Assembly: GCA_023384675.1 (NCBI GenBank)
Contig: JAHDVK010000003.1
Coordinates: forward strand, 1-64,000
Length of the DNA stretch: 64,000 bases
DNA from: Bryobacteraceae bacterium
GTDB lineage: Bacteria; Acidobacteriota; Terriglobia; Bryobacterales; Bryobacteraceae
Direction: 5' to 3'
Of this stretch, positions 34,231 to 43,680 are shown in pieces (the first letter of the stretch is position 1; each line of letters begins with the position of its first letter). Below the pieces are notes generated by a model. That model saw only the letters and a program-made list of their open reading frames with translations, did no database searches and was not told the origin of the DNA. A program made the position numbers and the translations under genes.

Positions 34231-35125
34231 ATGAGCGCACCTGCCTCGCCCGGCTCTCCTTCCTGGACCGGCACCTCACTCTGTGGACTTTGCGGCGATG
34301 GCCGCTGGCATAGTCACCGGATGCTTCTTCCCCAACATCGTGCCGGCGTTTGATCGAATGAGCATCGGCACGACGTCGATTCCGATCGCGGCGGGCCTGA
34401 TCCTGATGATGTATCCGCCGTTTGCGAATGTCCGTTCTGAAGAGATGGGCCGCGTGTTCGCCCATCGCGAAGTGATGATCCTATCGCTGGTGCGGAATTG
34501 GGTGGCGGGCCCTCTGCTGATGTCTGTTCTCGCCGCGGTGTTCCTGCGCGACCAGCCCGAATAAATGACCGGCCTGATCCTCATCGGCCTGGCCCGCTGC
34601 ATCGCGATGGTCATCGCGTGGAACCACCTGGCGCGCGGAGACCGCGAATACTGCGCCGGGCTGGTTGCGTTCAACTCCATGTTCCAGGTGCTTTTCTTTT
34701 CACCCTACGCCTACCTGGTTCTCGCCGTATTGCCGCGCTGGCTCGGAATAGAAGGGGTGGAGGTCGACTTCACGATGCGCGACATCGCCGGGAGCGTCTT
34801 TATCTGCCTCGGCATCCCCTTCATCGCGGGCATCCTCACCCGCATGATTCTGGTGTCGTTTTGGATGAGCGCGAAAGCAGGCGGAACCTGCGCGGAGTCC
34901 ACCACTCTGTCCTTCACCGCCGCGCCGGACTGTTTCGAGCTAGCCATTGCCGTGGCGATCGCCACCTTCGGTATCCATCATGGGGCGGCGTTCGCGGCCG
35001 TCATCGGTCCTTTGGTGTAAGTGCCCGTGCTGATCTTGCTGGTGGGCGTCTCGCTGTGGATCAACCGCAAGTATTCCGGTGGGCGCGCGGGTGAAATGGA
35101 CGCTTGCTCGACAGGCGCGAGTTGA
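34231..35125 (+). pseudogene. Degraded ACR3-type arsenite efflux gene
   Basis: Three reading frames together spell an ACR3 transporter: MSAPASP, then RLSFLDRHLTLW in a second frame, then FAAMAAGIVTG to FLRDQPE in a third. The frame then hits TAA (34562-34564) where the family has Tyr, resumes [16 protein letters not shown] to GPLV, hits TAA again (35018-35020) where Glu is expected, and resumes VPVLILLVGVSLW. About 100 residues are also missing between LTRMILV and TTLSFTAA. Two frameshifts, two nonsense codons and a deletion make function impossible. No arsR or arsC is adjacent. Confidence 0.9.
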
Positions 35126-35128
35126 AGC

Positions 35129-36109
35129 CTAGGCGTGGTGCGCGCTCCTGCCGGGGACGACGGCCTCGGCGCGCGTGCGAGCCAGTTCGCGCCGCGCGAT
35201 CGCCGCCCAGTATCCTTGGGGATCGAGCTTGAGATACGTACGCCAGTGTTTCAAGGCTTTCAGCGGCTCGCCCAGGCTCTGGTAGAGTAGCGCGGCGTTG
35301 TAGTGAGCGTCGGCGTAGCCGGCGTCCAGCCGCAACGTCGCGAGGTAGCACTCCAGCGCACCCGCCCGGTCGCCCACTTCGTCCCGCAGGTTGCCCAGGT
35401 TGAAATGCGCCAGCGCATAGTTCGGCGATGCCTGAATCGCACGCTCGTAGCAGGCCTGTGCGCGGGGCCAGTCCTCGAGATGAAAATGGATCGTCCCGAG
35501 ATTCACCAGCGAAGCCGCATGCTCGGGATCGGCCTCGATCGACTTCTCGTACGCGCTGATGGCGCGCTCGATAGGGCCCCCCGTCTGCTCCACCTCCACA
35601 CCTTTCTCGAACCACCGGTCGGCCTCGAACCGCTTCGCGGCCATCGCCTTCGCGAGTTCGTCCTCGGCCCTGCGCCCTGGAAACTGCAGCAGTTGCTTCA
35701 GCTCCTCGCGATCAAAATTGAGCAGCAGCTGCCCGGTCAGCGCCTCCATGCGCCCGCCGTCAACTTGTACGGCAAGCCTGCGCCCGTCGGTGAAGATCTT
35801 CAACTCGGTCAGCGGATTCTGGATGTGCTGCAATTTCTCGCGGAGCGACTCAATAATCAGCCGGATCCGCTCCGGCCGGTAGCGGTTCCGGCGCAACTCG
35901 CGCAGCGTCTTGAGCGCCACCATCTCCCGGAAGCCGTAGTGTGTGCGCCTCGGCAGGAAGCCGTGCCGCTCCCAATCCTCGATGACGGATTCCGCTATAC
36001 CCAGCAGACGGCAGACCTCCAAGCGGGTATAGCCATTCCTTGCGCCAGGGTCTGCCACGCCGCCGATTGTAGCATGCTGTTGCCGCGGGCGTGCCAGGCG
36101 CATCGCCAT
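35129..36109 (-). CDS. MerR-type DNA-binding protein fused to TPR repeats
   Basis: 326 residues. A winged-helix MerR-like domain (about 24-95: GYTRLEVCRLLGIAESVIEDWERHGFLP) is followed by a linker and four or more TPR units (about 190-310: YEKSIEADPEHAASLVNLG; CYERAIQASPNYALAHFNLG). It lacks the usual MerR dimer coil and metal-site cysteines. The gene is divergent from feoAB, and its start codon touches the -35 box of the proposed feo promoter, so mutual regulation is plausible. It is a probable regulator; the signal is unknown. Confidence 0.82.
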   Translation of the reverse strand: MAMRLARPRQQHATIGGVADPGARNGYTRLEVCRLLGIAESVIEDWERHGFLPRRTHYGFREMVALKTLRELRRNRYRPERIRLIIESLREKLQHIQNPLTELKIFTDGRRLAVQVDGGRMEALTGQLLLNFDREELKQLLQFPGRRAEDELAKAMAAKRFEADRWFEKGVEVEQTGGPIERAISAYEKSIEADPEHAASLVNLGTIHFHLEDWPRAQACYERAIQASPNYALAHFNLGNLRDEVGDRAGALECYLATLRLDAGYADAHYNAALLYQSLGEPLKALKHWRTYLKLDPQGYWAAIARRELARTRAEAVVPGRSAHHA

Positions 36110-36138
36110 TGACGAACGCCCGCCGCGGGGCGGATACT
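36109..36138 (+). promoter_or_regulatory. Promoter of feoAB
   Basis: TTGACG (36109-36114) and GATACT (36133-36138) are 18 bases apart. Transcription would begin near 36145, about 15 nt before the feoA ATG at 36160. The -35 box overlaps the first codon of the divergent MerR-TPR gene. Confidence 0.6.
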
Positions 36139-36159
36139 ACGGGTAGGTCGAATCTGCAA

Positions 36160-36417
36160 ATGAGTTTCAATAATGGCACCCACCGCACCCTCGCCGATCT
36201 TCGCGAAAACCAGCAGGCGCTTGTGGAGCGGCTCGATCTTCCCGAGGAATTGGCGGGCCGTCTGATGGAACTCGGATTCGTGCCCGGCCAGGCCGTCACC
36301 GCCGCGCGCTCGGCGCCTGGCGGCGACCCGCGCGTGTTTCGCATCGATGGCGCCGAAGTGGCCCTGCGCCGCGAGACCGCCCTGCATATCTACCTGCAGG
36401 CCAGCCCTGTAAACTAG
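36160..36417 (+). CDS. feoA: Ferrous iron transport protein A
   Basis: 85 residues forming an SH3-like FeoA domain: RTLADLRENQQALVERLDL, LMELGFVPGQAV and VFRIDGAEVALRRETA. It works with FeoB, possibly by binding it in the cytoplasm. The start at 36160 gives the family length; an in-frame ATG at 36091 would run into the divergent gene's promoter. It ends four bases before a TTG-ATG pair that starts feoB. Confidence 0.9.
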   Translation: MSFNNGTHRTLADLRENQQALVERLDLPEELAGRLMELGFVPGQAVTAARSAPGGDPRVFRIDGAEVALRRETALHIYLQASPVN

Positions 36418-36423
36418 TGATTG

Positions 36424-38298
36424 ATGAACGATCGCGCCGAGACTCCCGCGGCTGCCGCCACCGCGCCCGCCGCCGCGTCCAAGCGCCTCGTCGCGATCGT
36501 CGGCCCTCCGAATTCCGGCAAATCCACCCTCTTTAACCGGCTTACCGGACTGCGGCAAAAGGTCGCCAATTTTCCCGGCGTCACGGTGGAGCACCGCGTC
36601 GGCCGAGCTCACCTGCACGGCCACCACGACGTGGACCTGGTGGACCTGCCCGGCATCTACAGCATGCGCCCCCGCTCGGAGGACGAGCGCGTCACCCACG
36701 ATGTACTGCACGGCGAGATGCCCGGACTGCGGCGCCCCGACGCCGTGATGCTGGTGGTGGATTCCACCAACCTCAGCCGCCACTTGCCGCTGGCCGCTTC
36801 CATCCTCAGCCTCGGCCTGCCCACGCTCGTTCTTCTCAACATGGCCGACGACCTCGCGCAACGCGGCGGCGAAGTCGATGCCGAAAAGCTTGCGCTGCAA
36901 CTCGGCACGCCAGTCGCCCTGATCAGCGCCGCCAAAGGCGAAGGCCTCGGCGCGGTCACACGCTTCCTGGGCGGCGGCATCGCCCTGCCGCGTCCGGTGG
37001 AACTGCCCGTGCTGCAGGACGTGCCGCAATGCCGCCAGTGGGCCCGGCAGATCTCCTCCGGCGCCGATTACCTCACGCCCGCCCCCTCAGCCTGGACCCG
37101 CCGCCTGGATGGGCTCTTCCTGCACCCGGTCTGGGGGCCGCTGGTCTTCATTCTCGTCGTCGGCGCAGTGTTTCAGTCGATCTTCAGCTGGGCGCGGCCG
37201 ATGATGGAGGCCATCGAGGAGTTCGTCGCCTGGTCCGGCGGCTGGCTCACCTCGCAGTTGCCCGATACGCTCTGGCGCTCGCTGCTGGTGGAAGGCGTGT
37301 GGAGCGGCGTCGGCGCGGTGATCGTGTTCCTGCCGCAGATCCTGCTTCTCTTCCTCTTCATCGTGGTCCTGGAGGATTCCGGCTATCTCGCGCGCGCGGC
37401 CCTCATCGCCGACCGGACCATGGCGCGCGTCGGCCTGCAAGGCAAGAGCTTCATCCCGCTGCTTTCGGCCTATGCCTGCGCTGTGCCCGCCATCATGGCC
37501 ACTCGCACCATCGAAAGCAAGCGCGACCGCATCGCCACCATCTTGATCGCCCCCTTCATGACGTGTTCCGCGCGGCTGCCCGTCTATACGCTGATCATCG
37601 CCGCCTTCATTCCCGAGCAACCCTTGCTGGGGGGCTTGTTCGGCACGCGCGCGGCATCGATGCTCGGGCTTTACGTTCTTGGGTTTGTGGCCGCCGTCGT
37701 CACCGCGCGCCTGTTGAAGTCCTCCATCCTGAAGAGCGAACGGACGCCTTTCGTCCTCGAAATGCCGCCCTACCGGCGTCCGAATCTGCGCTCGGTCGCC
37801 CTCCGTCTCTGGGAGCGCGCACTCGCCTTTCTACAGCGCGCGGGCACAGTGATTCTGGCGGTCACTATCGTTCTGTGGTGTCTGGCCAGTGTGCCTTTTG
37901 TCGATGGGCAGCCGCCGCCGATCGAACAGAGTCTCGCGGGCACTCTTGGCCGCGCGATTGAACCCTTGATCGAGCCCCTTGGCTTCAACTGGAAAATCGG
38001 CATCGGACTCATCACTTCGCTGGCCGCCCGCGAAGTGATCGTCGGCACCCTTGGCACCATCTACGGCATGGAAGCGGAAGGCGATCCGCGCGGCCTGCAG
38101 GCCGCATTGCAGCAGGACTTGAGCTTCGCCGGCGCCGTGGCGCTTCTCATCTTTTTCGCCTTCGCCATGCAGTGCATGTCCACCCTCGCCGTCGTCCGCC
38201 GCGAAACCGGCGGCTGGAAGTGGCCCGCCGTGCAGTTCGTCTTCATGAGCGGATTGGCCTACGTCTGCGCGCTGGTAACGTTTCAGGTGCTGTCCTGA
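36424..38298 (+). CDS. feoB: Ferrous iron transporter B
   Basis: 624 residues, slightly short for FeoB. It has an N-terminal G domain (G1 GPPNSGKST, G3 DLPG, G4 NMAD, where NxxD is kept) and GDI-like region, then a polytopic membrane part with the two Gate repeats (SRDRIATILIAPFMTCSARLPVY and the matching second half). It imports Fe(II) across the inner membrane. The ATG at 36424 directly follows an in-frame TTG. It is the second gene of the feoAB operon, downstream of the promoter at 36109. Confidence 0.95.
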   Translation: MNDRAETPAAAATAPAAASKRLVAIVGPPNSGKSTLFNRLTGLRQKVANFPGVTVEHRVGRAHLHGHHDVDLVDLPGIYSMRPRSEDERVTHDVLHGEMPGLRRPDAVMLVVDSTNLSRHLPLAASILSLGLPTLVLLNMADDLAQRGGEVDAEKLALQLGTPVALISAAKGEGLGAVTRFLGGGIALPRPVELPVLQDVPQCRQWARQISSGADYLTPAPSAWTRRLDGLFLHPVWGPLVFILVVGAVFQSIFSWARPMMEAIEEFVAWSGGWLTSQLPDTLWRSLLVEGVWSGVGAVIVFLPQILLLFLFIVVLEDSGYLARAALIADRTMARVGLQGKSFIPLLSAYACAVPAIMATRTIESKRDRIATILIAPFMTCSARLPVYTLIIAAFIPEQPLLGGLFGTRAASMLGLYVLGFVAAVVTARLLKSSILKSERTPFVLEMPPYRRPNLRSVALRLWERALAFLQRAGTVILAVTIVLWCLASVPFVDGQPPPIEQSLAGTLGRAIEPLIEPLGFNWKIGIGLITSLAAREVIVGTLGTIYGMEAEGDPRGLQAALQQDLSFAGAVALLIFFAFAMQCMSTLAVVRRETGGWKWPAVQFVFMSGLAYVCALVTFQVLS

Positions 38299-38349
38299 GC
38301 CTTTGACGCCGCCAATGCTAGCATTGTGGTTTCAAACCCAAGGAGTCCT

Positions 38350-39273
38350 ATGCATCAAGTCGTGATTATCGGATCCGGCTGCGCGGGCAATACCGCCGCC
38401 ATCTATGCCGCCCGGGCCAGCCTGTCACCGCTCGTCATCAGCGGACACGAGCCCGGGGGTCAGCTCTCGCTCACCACCGAAGTCGAAAACTTCCCCGGCT
38501 TCCCCGAAGGCATCCAGGGGCCGCAGCTCGTTGAGAACATGAAACAGCAGGCCATCCGCTTCGGGGCCGAATACCGCGACGGCAAGGTGGAGGAGGCAGA
38601 CCTCTCCAAGCGTCCATTCCGCCTTCGTATCGAGGACGAGTGGATCGAAACCAGGACGCTCATCATCGCTTCCGGCGCCTCGGCGCGCTGGCTTGGCCTG
38701 CCCAACGAGCAAAAGCTGATCGGCCACGGCGTCAGTTCCTGCGCCACCTGCGACGGCTTTTTCTACAAAGAAAAGAAGATCATGGTGATCGGCGGCGGCG
38801 ATTCCGCGATGGAAGAAGCCACTTTCCTCACCAAGTTCGGCAGCGAAGTCTCCATCGTCCACCGCCGCGACGAGTTTCGCGCCTCGAAGATCATGCTCGA
38901 CCGCGCCAAGGCCAACCCCAAGATCAAGTGGCTTACTCATACCGTGGTCGAGGACATTCTGGACGTGGAAAAGGGCTACGTCACGGGCGTGAAGCTCAAG
39001 AATGTGAAGTCCGGCGAGACCTGGGAGCAGGATGTGGACGGTTTCTTCCTCGCCATCGGCCATATCCCGAACACGAAGCCCTTTGCGGGCCAGATCGAAC
39101 TCGACGACGAGGGCTACATCATCTCGAAAGGCGGCGCGCGGACCAATATCCACGGCGTTTTCCATGCCGGCGACGTGCAGGACCGCGTGTACCGCCAGGC
39201 GATCACCGCTTCGGGCGCCGGCTGCATGGCGGCGATCGAGGCCGAACGGCTCCTCGAGGGCGAGGAACACTAA
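38350..39273 (+). CDS. trxB: Thioredoxin reductase
   Basis: 307 residues. FAD site GSGCAGNTAAIYAARA (first Cys in place of the usual Pro), the redox pair SCATCDGFF, the NADPH site GGGDSAMEEA and the C-terminal GVFHAGDVQDRVYRQAITASGAGCMAA. It reduces thioredoxin with NADPH. The ATG at 38350 is set by AGGAG just upstream. It follows feoB by 51 bases and may be co-transcribed. Confidence 0.93.
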   Translation: MHQVVIIGSGCAGNTAAIYAARASLSPLVISGHEPGGQLSLTTEVENFPGFPEGIQGPQLVENMKQQAIRFGAEYRDGKVEEADLSKRPFRLRIEDEWIETRTLIIASGASARWLGLPNEQKLIGHGVSSCATCDGFFYKEKKIMVIGGGDSAMEEATFLTKFGSEVSIVHRRDEFRASKIMLDRAKANPKIKWLTHTVVEDILDVEKGYVTGVKLKNVKSGETWEQDVDGFFLAIGHIPNTKPFAGQIELDDEGYIISKGGARTNIHGVFHAGDVQDRVYRQAITASGAGCMAAIEAERLLEGEEH

Positions 39274-39291
39274 AAAAGGCGGTAAAAAGCC

Positions 39292-40521
39292 ATGTTAAGG
39301 CGTCTTTTTGCGCTGTTCTTTGCCATTTTTGGCGCATCCTGCGCGCAGGAATGGTCGCTTTGGGCCCCCCGCGCGGAGATTCAGCCCCAGGGCGAGCAGC
39401 GCGAAGGCGCTCTGATCCTCCGCGGCGCGGGCAATGCCGCCGCCGTGGGCGGCTGGCAGCGCACACATCCGGGCATCCGGCCCGGACAATGGTACCGCCT
39501 CACGGCCACCTATGAGCCGCGCGCGGGCATCGCGTTACCGCAACGCCAGGTGGTGGCGCGCATCGACTGGCGCAGCGCCGAAGGCCGCCGCGCGGGCCAG
39601 CCCGAATATGCCTGGCAGGAGCGCCGCGAGGGCGCGGCCCGCCACCTCACACTGCTCGCGCAGGCCCCTCCGCAGGCGGCCGCCGCCACCGTGCAATTGT
39701 GGCTGGTGGAGGCGGCGGACGGCGTCTTGCACTGGCGCGACATCTCATTCGCCGAGGCCGAGCCGCCCGCGCCGCGCAAGGCGCGCATCGCCACGCTGCG
39801 GCTGCGGCCGAAAGGCGAGGATCCGCTCGCCCGCTTCATCGAACTCGCACACAAAGCGCCTGCCGGCGCCGATCTCATCCTGCTGCCGGAAGGCGCAACC
39901 GTCGTGGGAACCGGCCGCACCTACGCCGACGTCGCCGAGCCGGTGCCGGGGCCGTCCACATTGCGTCTCGGCGAACTGGCGCGCGCGAAAAAAGCGTGGG
40001 TCGTGGCGGGTGTCTATGAGAAGGAAGGCGGGGCCGTTTACAACACGGCCGTTCTGATCGACCGCGAGGGCCGCTACGCGGGCAAGTACCGCAAGGTTTA
40101 CATCCCGCGGGAGGAACTTGAAGGCGGAATCACCGCGGGGAATGATTACCCCGTATTCGACACCGACTTTGGGCGTGTCGGCATGATGATCTGCTGGGAT
40201 GTCCAGTACGCCGACCCTGCCCGCGCGCTCGCCCTGCGCGGCGCGGAGCTGATTCTCATGCCGATTTGGGGCGGCAATCAGGTACTGGGACGCGCCCGCG
40301 CCATCGAAAACCACGTGTTCCTGGCCTCTTCGGGCTACGATTATCCGTCGGCGATCATTGACCCGGACGGCGAAACGCTCACGTCGCAGGAAACCGACGG
40401 CACCATCGCTGTCGCCGAGATCGATCTCGAGAAGCGGTATGCCGACCGGTGGCTCGGGCACATGCGCGGCCGGTTCTTCCGGGAAGTGCGGCTGGATGCG
40501 CCCGTGCTGCCGGAGCCTTAG
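39292..40521 (+). CDS. Secreted carbon-nitrogen hydrolase (nitrilase superfamily) with N-terminal beta domain
   Basis: 409 residues. A signal peptide (MLRRLFALFFAIFGASCAQ) is followed by about 140 residues that look like a beta-sandwich (WQRTHPGIRPGQWYRLTATY), then a full nitrilase domain with catalytic Glu200 (LLPEGA), Lys268 (YRKVYIP) and Cys301 (MICWDVQYAD). It would hydrolyse an amide or nitrile outside the cytoplasm, a less common location for this family. It lies 18 bases after trxB and overlaps the convergent M1-like gene by four bases. Confidence 0.83.
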   Translation: MLRRLFALFFAIFGASCAQEWSLWAPRAEIQPQGEQREGALILRGAGNAAAVGGWQRTHPGIRPGQWYRLTATYEPRAGIALPQRQVVARIDWRSAEGRRAGQPEYAWQERREGAARHLTLLAQAPPQAAAATVQLWLVEAADGVLHWRDISFAEAEPPAPRKARIATLRLRPKGEDPLARFIELAHKAPAGADLILLPEGATVVGTGRTYADVAEPVPGPSTLRLGELARAKKAWVVAGVYEKEGGAVYNTAVLIDREGRYAGKYRKVYIPREELEGGITAGNDYPVFDTDFGRVGMMICWDVQYADPARALALRGAELILMPIWGGNQVLGRARAIENHVFLASSGYDYPSAIIDPDGETLTSQETDGTIAVAEIDLEKRYADRWLGHMRGRFFREVRLDAPVLPEP

Positions 40522-42461
40522 ACGCCCCGCCCCTGGCGTTCGTAAGGCTGCTTCATGTATTTGGCGGCCTCTTCCTGTGCGCCCTGGGTATTGTCCTTCG
40601 TCCGGATGGCTTGGGTGTATTCGTTGATCGCGCGCTCGCGCTGCTGGGTGATGTCGAAGATTTTGCCCAGGTTGATATGGCTCCAGACCTCGGTCCAGGC
40701 CGGATCGAGGTCGCCGTTGATCGCTTCGCGGAATTCGTTCGCGGCGGACTGATAATTCCCCTGGAGGAAGAAGATTTCCGCGACGCGATAGTGCGCCAGC
40801 GAACTGATGCGGTTCACTTCGAGGGCGCGCTGGTATTCCTGCAGCGCTTCGTTGTAGGCCCCGACTTCGGCAAACTGTTCGCCTCGGCGGATGGCGACTG
40901 AAACGCGCATCTGCGGCGTCATGCGCAGCACGTTGGCGTCCGGGTCCACAACCACGCGGCGGGGCTTGCCGAAGGTGGTCACCAGGAAGTCGGTTTGCGG
41001 ACCAACCACTTCGATGGTCTCGAACTCGGGGTTGCCTTCGGTCTCGATCTTGAGTTTCACGGGCATCCGGAAGGTATCCAGATCCTGGGTGATTTTGCCG
41101 CGCACCATGAAGCCCGACTGCGTACGCAGGATCGTGTAATCGGCCTTGAACTCAGGCGCGCCGGTGGATTCGAGCCACTGGATAAAGAAGCCCTGGAGGT
41201 TCGCGGCGGCCAGTTCCTCGGCCAACTTGCGGAACTCGTCGGTGTGGATGGACTGGTTGGCGTAACGTTCCGGCACGGCCTTGAGAAGCTGGCCGAATTT
41301 CTCGTCGCCCATCACCGAGCGCAGCATATGGAGCGTAGCCGCGCCCTTGCTGCCGGTGACGGCGTAAAACTCGGGGCTGTAGTCTTCGTAGCGCGCCGAT
41401 TGGAGCACGGGCGCATCGGTGACGGTCATCGCGTCGACATAGAGATCGCGGATCTCCGGCTCAATCACCTGTTCGCCGTTGAGGTGCACCTGATAGAGCA
41501 ATTCGGCGTACTTCGCAACGCCGTTCGCGATCCAGATATGGTTGCGATTCACGGGCGACACCAGGTTGCCGTACCACTGGCGCGTGAGCTGATTAGCCAG
41601 CACGCGATCTGAGGGATCGCGCCGCGCCTGTCCCGTGGAGACGAAGAGAATGCCCGGAGCGGAATACCCGCCGGGCGCGCGCGTCCCGGTTTCCACCAGC
41701 ATCAGATTGCTGACGGGCGGCAGGCCAAAGACGGAGGTAAGGTAACTCATCACCTTGCCGGTCTGCTCGCCCCACTCGCGGGGCTTGGCGTCTTCATCGC
41801 GGAACCAAACGTCCACGTTGAATCCTTCCGCGGAGACCCGCTGCGCCACCCCGCGCACGAGCGCGAAGTTGCCCGCGAAACCCGGCTGGGTGGTGCGGAA
41901 GTTGTAGCGGTTCCCATCGGTCTTTTCCAGCCCGCTGGCGACGGCGCGGAACCCATCGGGAGCTTCCACGGTCAAGTCCATCGTGAACCGGTCCGACGTG
42001 TAGCCGGTGACGGGGAACCAGCGCCCGGGGTAAAGGAAATACGCTCCGCGCTCGCTGATCGCTGCGAAAGCAAGCCCGTAAATGGGACCTTCCTCGTTGC
42101 CGGTCAGGCGGCCCTCGTATTCAAACTTGAGCGAGGTGGGCTTGCCTTTGGCAAGGGGTTCGGCGAAGCTGACACGCAAGCCGGAGTCCTCGTAGGACCG
42201 GGCGGCCTGCAAAGTGCGGCCCTCCTGGTCGGTGACGCGCGTGACATTCAGCGCGCCGTGCAGCTCGAAGCTGGCGCTCATCAACCGGTCGTCTTCCGGG
42301 GTGAACACGACTTCGGCGGTGGCCTGGAGGGTCTGGGCGTCCAGGTCCACGCGCGCCTCGATCTTATAGCTGCCGGCATCGATTGTGCCGCGGCCCATCT
42401 GGGCATGCGCGGGCGGCAGCGCCAATGCCATCAGGCACAGAACAGCAACTGGGGTTCTCAT
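40518..42461 (-). CDS. Catalytically dead M1-peptidase homologue with TPR tail
   Basis: 647 residues: signal peptide (1-20), an M1-type N-terminal beta domain, a thermolysin-like domain and C-terminal TPR-like repeats (about 540-640). Where M1 peptidases have HEXXH the sequence has NQLTR (290-294, before QWYG), and where the third zinc ligand sits in NEG it has ANGVAKYAE. No zinc site remains, so it cannot be an active metallopeptidase of that type. It probably binds peptides or proteins in the periplasm. It starts two bases from the lpxB stop on the same strand, likely one operon. Confidence 0.85.
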   Translation of the reverse strand: MRTPVAVLCLMALALPPAHAQMGRGTIDAGSYKIEARVDLDAQTLQATAEVVFTPEDDRLMSASFELHGALNVTRVTDQEGRTLQAARSYEDSGLRVSFAEPLAKGKPTSLKFEYEGRLTGNEEGPIYGLAFAAISERGAYFLYPGRWFPVTGYTSDRFTMDLTVEAPDGFRAVASGLEKTDGNRYNFRTTQPGFAGNFALVRGVAQRVSAEGFNVDVWFRDEDAKPREWGEQTGKVMSYLTSVFGLPPVSNLMLVETGTRAPGGYSAPGILFVSTGQARRDPSDRVLANQLTRQWYGNLVSPVNRNHIWIANGVAKYAELLYQVHLNGEQVIEPEIRDLYVDAMTVTDAPVLQSARYEDYSPEFYAVTGSKGAATLHMLRSVMGDEKFGQLLKAVPERYANQSIHTDEFRKLAEELAAANLQGFFIQWLESTGAPEFKADYTILRTQSGFMVRGKITQDLDTFRMPVKLKIETEGNPEFETIEVVGPQTDFLVTTFGKPRRVVVDPDANVLRMTPQMRVSVAIRRGEQFAEVGAYNEALQEYQRALEVNRISSLAHYRVAEIFFLQGNYQSAANEFREAINGDLDPAWTEVWSHINLGKIFDITQQRERAINEYTQAIRTKDNTQGAQEEAAKYMKQPYERQGRGV

Positions 42462-42462
42462 C

Positions 42463-43614
42463 CTACAACACTCCCCTCACTTCTAAAGATGCAGCAATCC
42501 GGGCGGCGGAGCGATCGAGTGGATCGTGATCCGTGCGCAACGCCGCCGCCACGTCCGCGAGACGGGCGCGCATCCGCGCCCGCGCCCGCTCATCCTGGAG
42601 CAAAGCCAGCGCCGCCCGGGCCAGTTCGTCCGGTGTGCAGCGTTGTTGAATCAACTCTTCCACGACGCCCTCACCGGCAATCAGGTTGACCATCGAGAAG
42701 AACGCCGTCCTCACCAGCGGCCTGCCCACCCAGTAGGTGAGCGGCTGCACCCGGTAGAAAGCCGCCATCGGGGCGCCCAGCAGCGCGGCTTCCACAGTGA
42801 CCGTGCCGCTGGCCGCCAGCGTGGCATCCGCATGCGCCATGGCGTCCCAGGTTTGGCCCTCGATCAGGAATGCGCCGGTCTGCTCTATGAATTGCCGAAT
42901 CGCGCCTGCGCCAGTCCAGTCCAAGTCCGGCGGCAGCGCCAGAATCGCGTTCACGGGCATGGCCGTCCGGATCTTCTTCACGGCTCCGGCCAAAATGGGC
43001 AGATGGCGCAAAACCTCTCCCTGACGGCTTCCTGGACAGAGCGCCAAAATGGGCACATCCGCAGGCAATTGATACCGCTCGAAAAACTCGCTCCGGCTCC
43101 ACCGCGCCTTCGCCATTACGGCCAGCGGATGGCCGATGTACACAGCGTTCACGCCGCGGCTTGTAAACCATTCCTCCTCAAAAGGAAAGATGCAGTGGAG
43201 CTCCTTTACGTTTCGCCGGAGAATGCGGACGCGTCCCTCGCGCCAGGCCCAGGCTTGAGGCGCCACAAGGTAGAACACCTCGACGCCCAGCGCTTTCAGT
43301 TTCGGCGCGACGCGCAGATGGAAACCGGAACTGTCGGTCAGCACGGCCGCGGCGGGCCGCTCGCGCTCCGCCGCCGCGAGCAGCCGCCGGTATTCGCGGT
43401 GAATCCGGGGCAGATGCCGGACCACTTCGGCCAAGCCCACCACCGACAGGCTTTCCGCCTCCACATCCGCGCGCACGCCCGCCTTGCGCATGGCGGGCCC
43501 CGCGCAGCCGAAGAACTCCAGATCGGGCCGCCGCGCCTGGAGCCGCTCCACGAGCCGAGCCGCGTACCGGTCACCCGAGGCCTCGCCCGCCGAAACTAGA
43601 ACCTTGCCAGCCAC
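42463..43614 (-). CDS. lpxB: Lipid-A-disaccharide synthase
   Basis: 383 residues, GT19 family: SAGEASGDRYAARL near the N-terminus, DSSGFHLRVAPKLKALG, YLVAPQAWAWREGRV, LCPGSRQGEVLRHLP and ASGTVTVEAALLGAP. It joins UDP-2,3-diacylglucosamine and lipid X during lipid A synthesis, showing an outer membrane with lipid A. The start is GTG at 43614, after AGGACCTGAA. Upstream is the S24-type gene. Confidence 0.94.
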   Translation of the reverse strand: MAGKVLVSAGEASGDRYAARLVERLQARRPDLEFFGCAGPAMRKAGVRADVEAESLSVVGLAEVVRHLPRIHREYRRLLAAAERERPAAAVLTDSSGFHLRVAPKLKALGVEVFYLVAPQAWAWREGRVRILRRNVKELHCIFPFEEEWFTSRGVNAVYIGHPLAVMAKARWSRSEFFERYQLPADVPILALCPGSRQGEVLRHLPILAGAVKKIRTAMPVNAILALPPDLDWTGAGAIRQFIEQTGAFLIEGQTWDAMAHADATLAASGTVTVEAALLGAPMAAFYRVQPLTYWVGRPLVRTAFFSMVNLIAGEGVVEELIQQRCTPDELARAALALLQDERARARMRARLADVAAALRTDHDPLDRSAARIAASLEVRGVL

Positions 43615-43680
43615 TTCAGGTCCTAGTTTAGCCGGGCGGCGCGGCCGGGCTTGCGCGGATGGGCCGCCGCAGCGGGCGGG

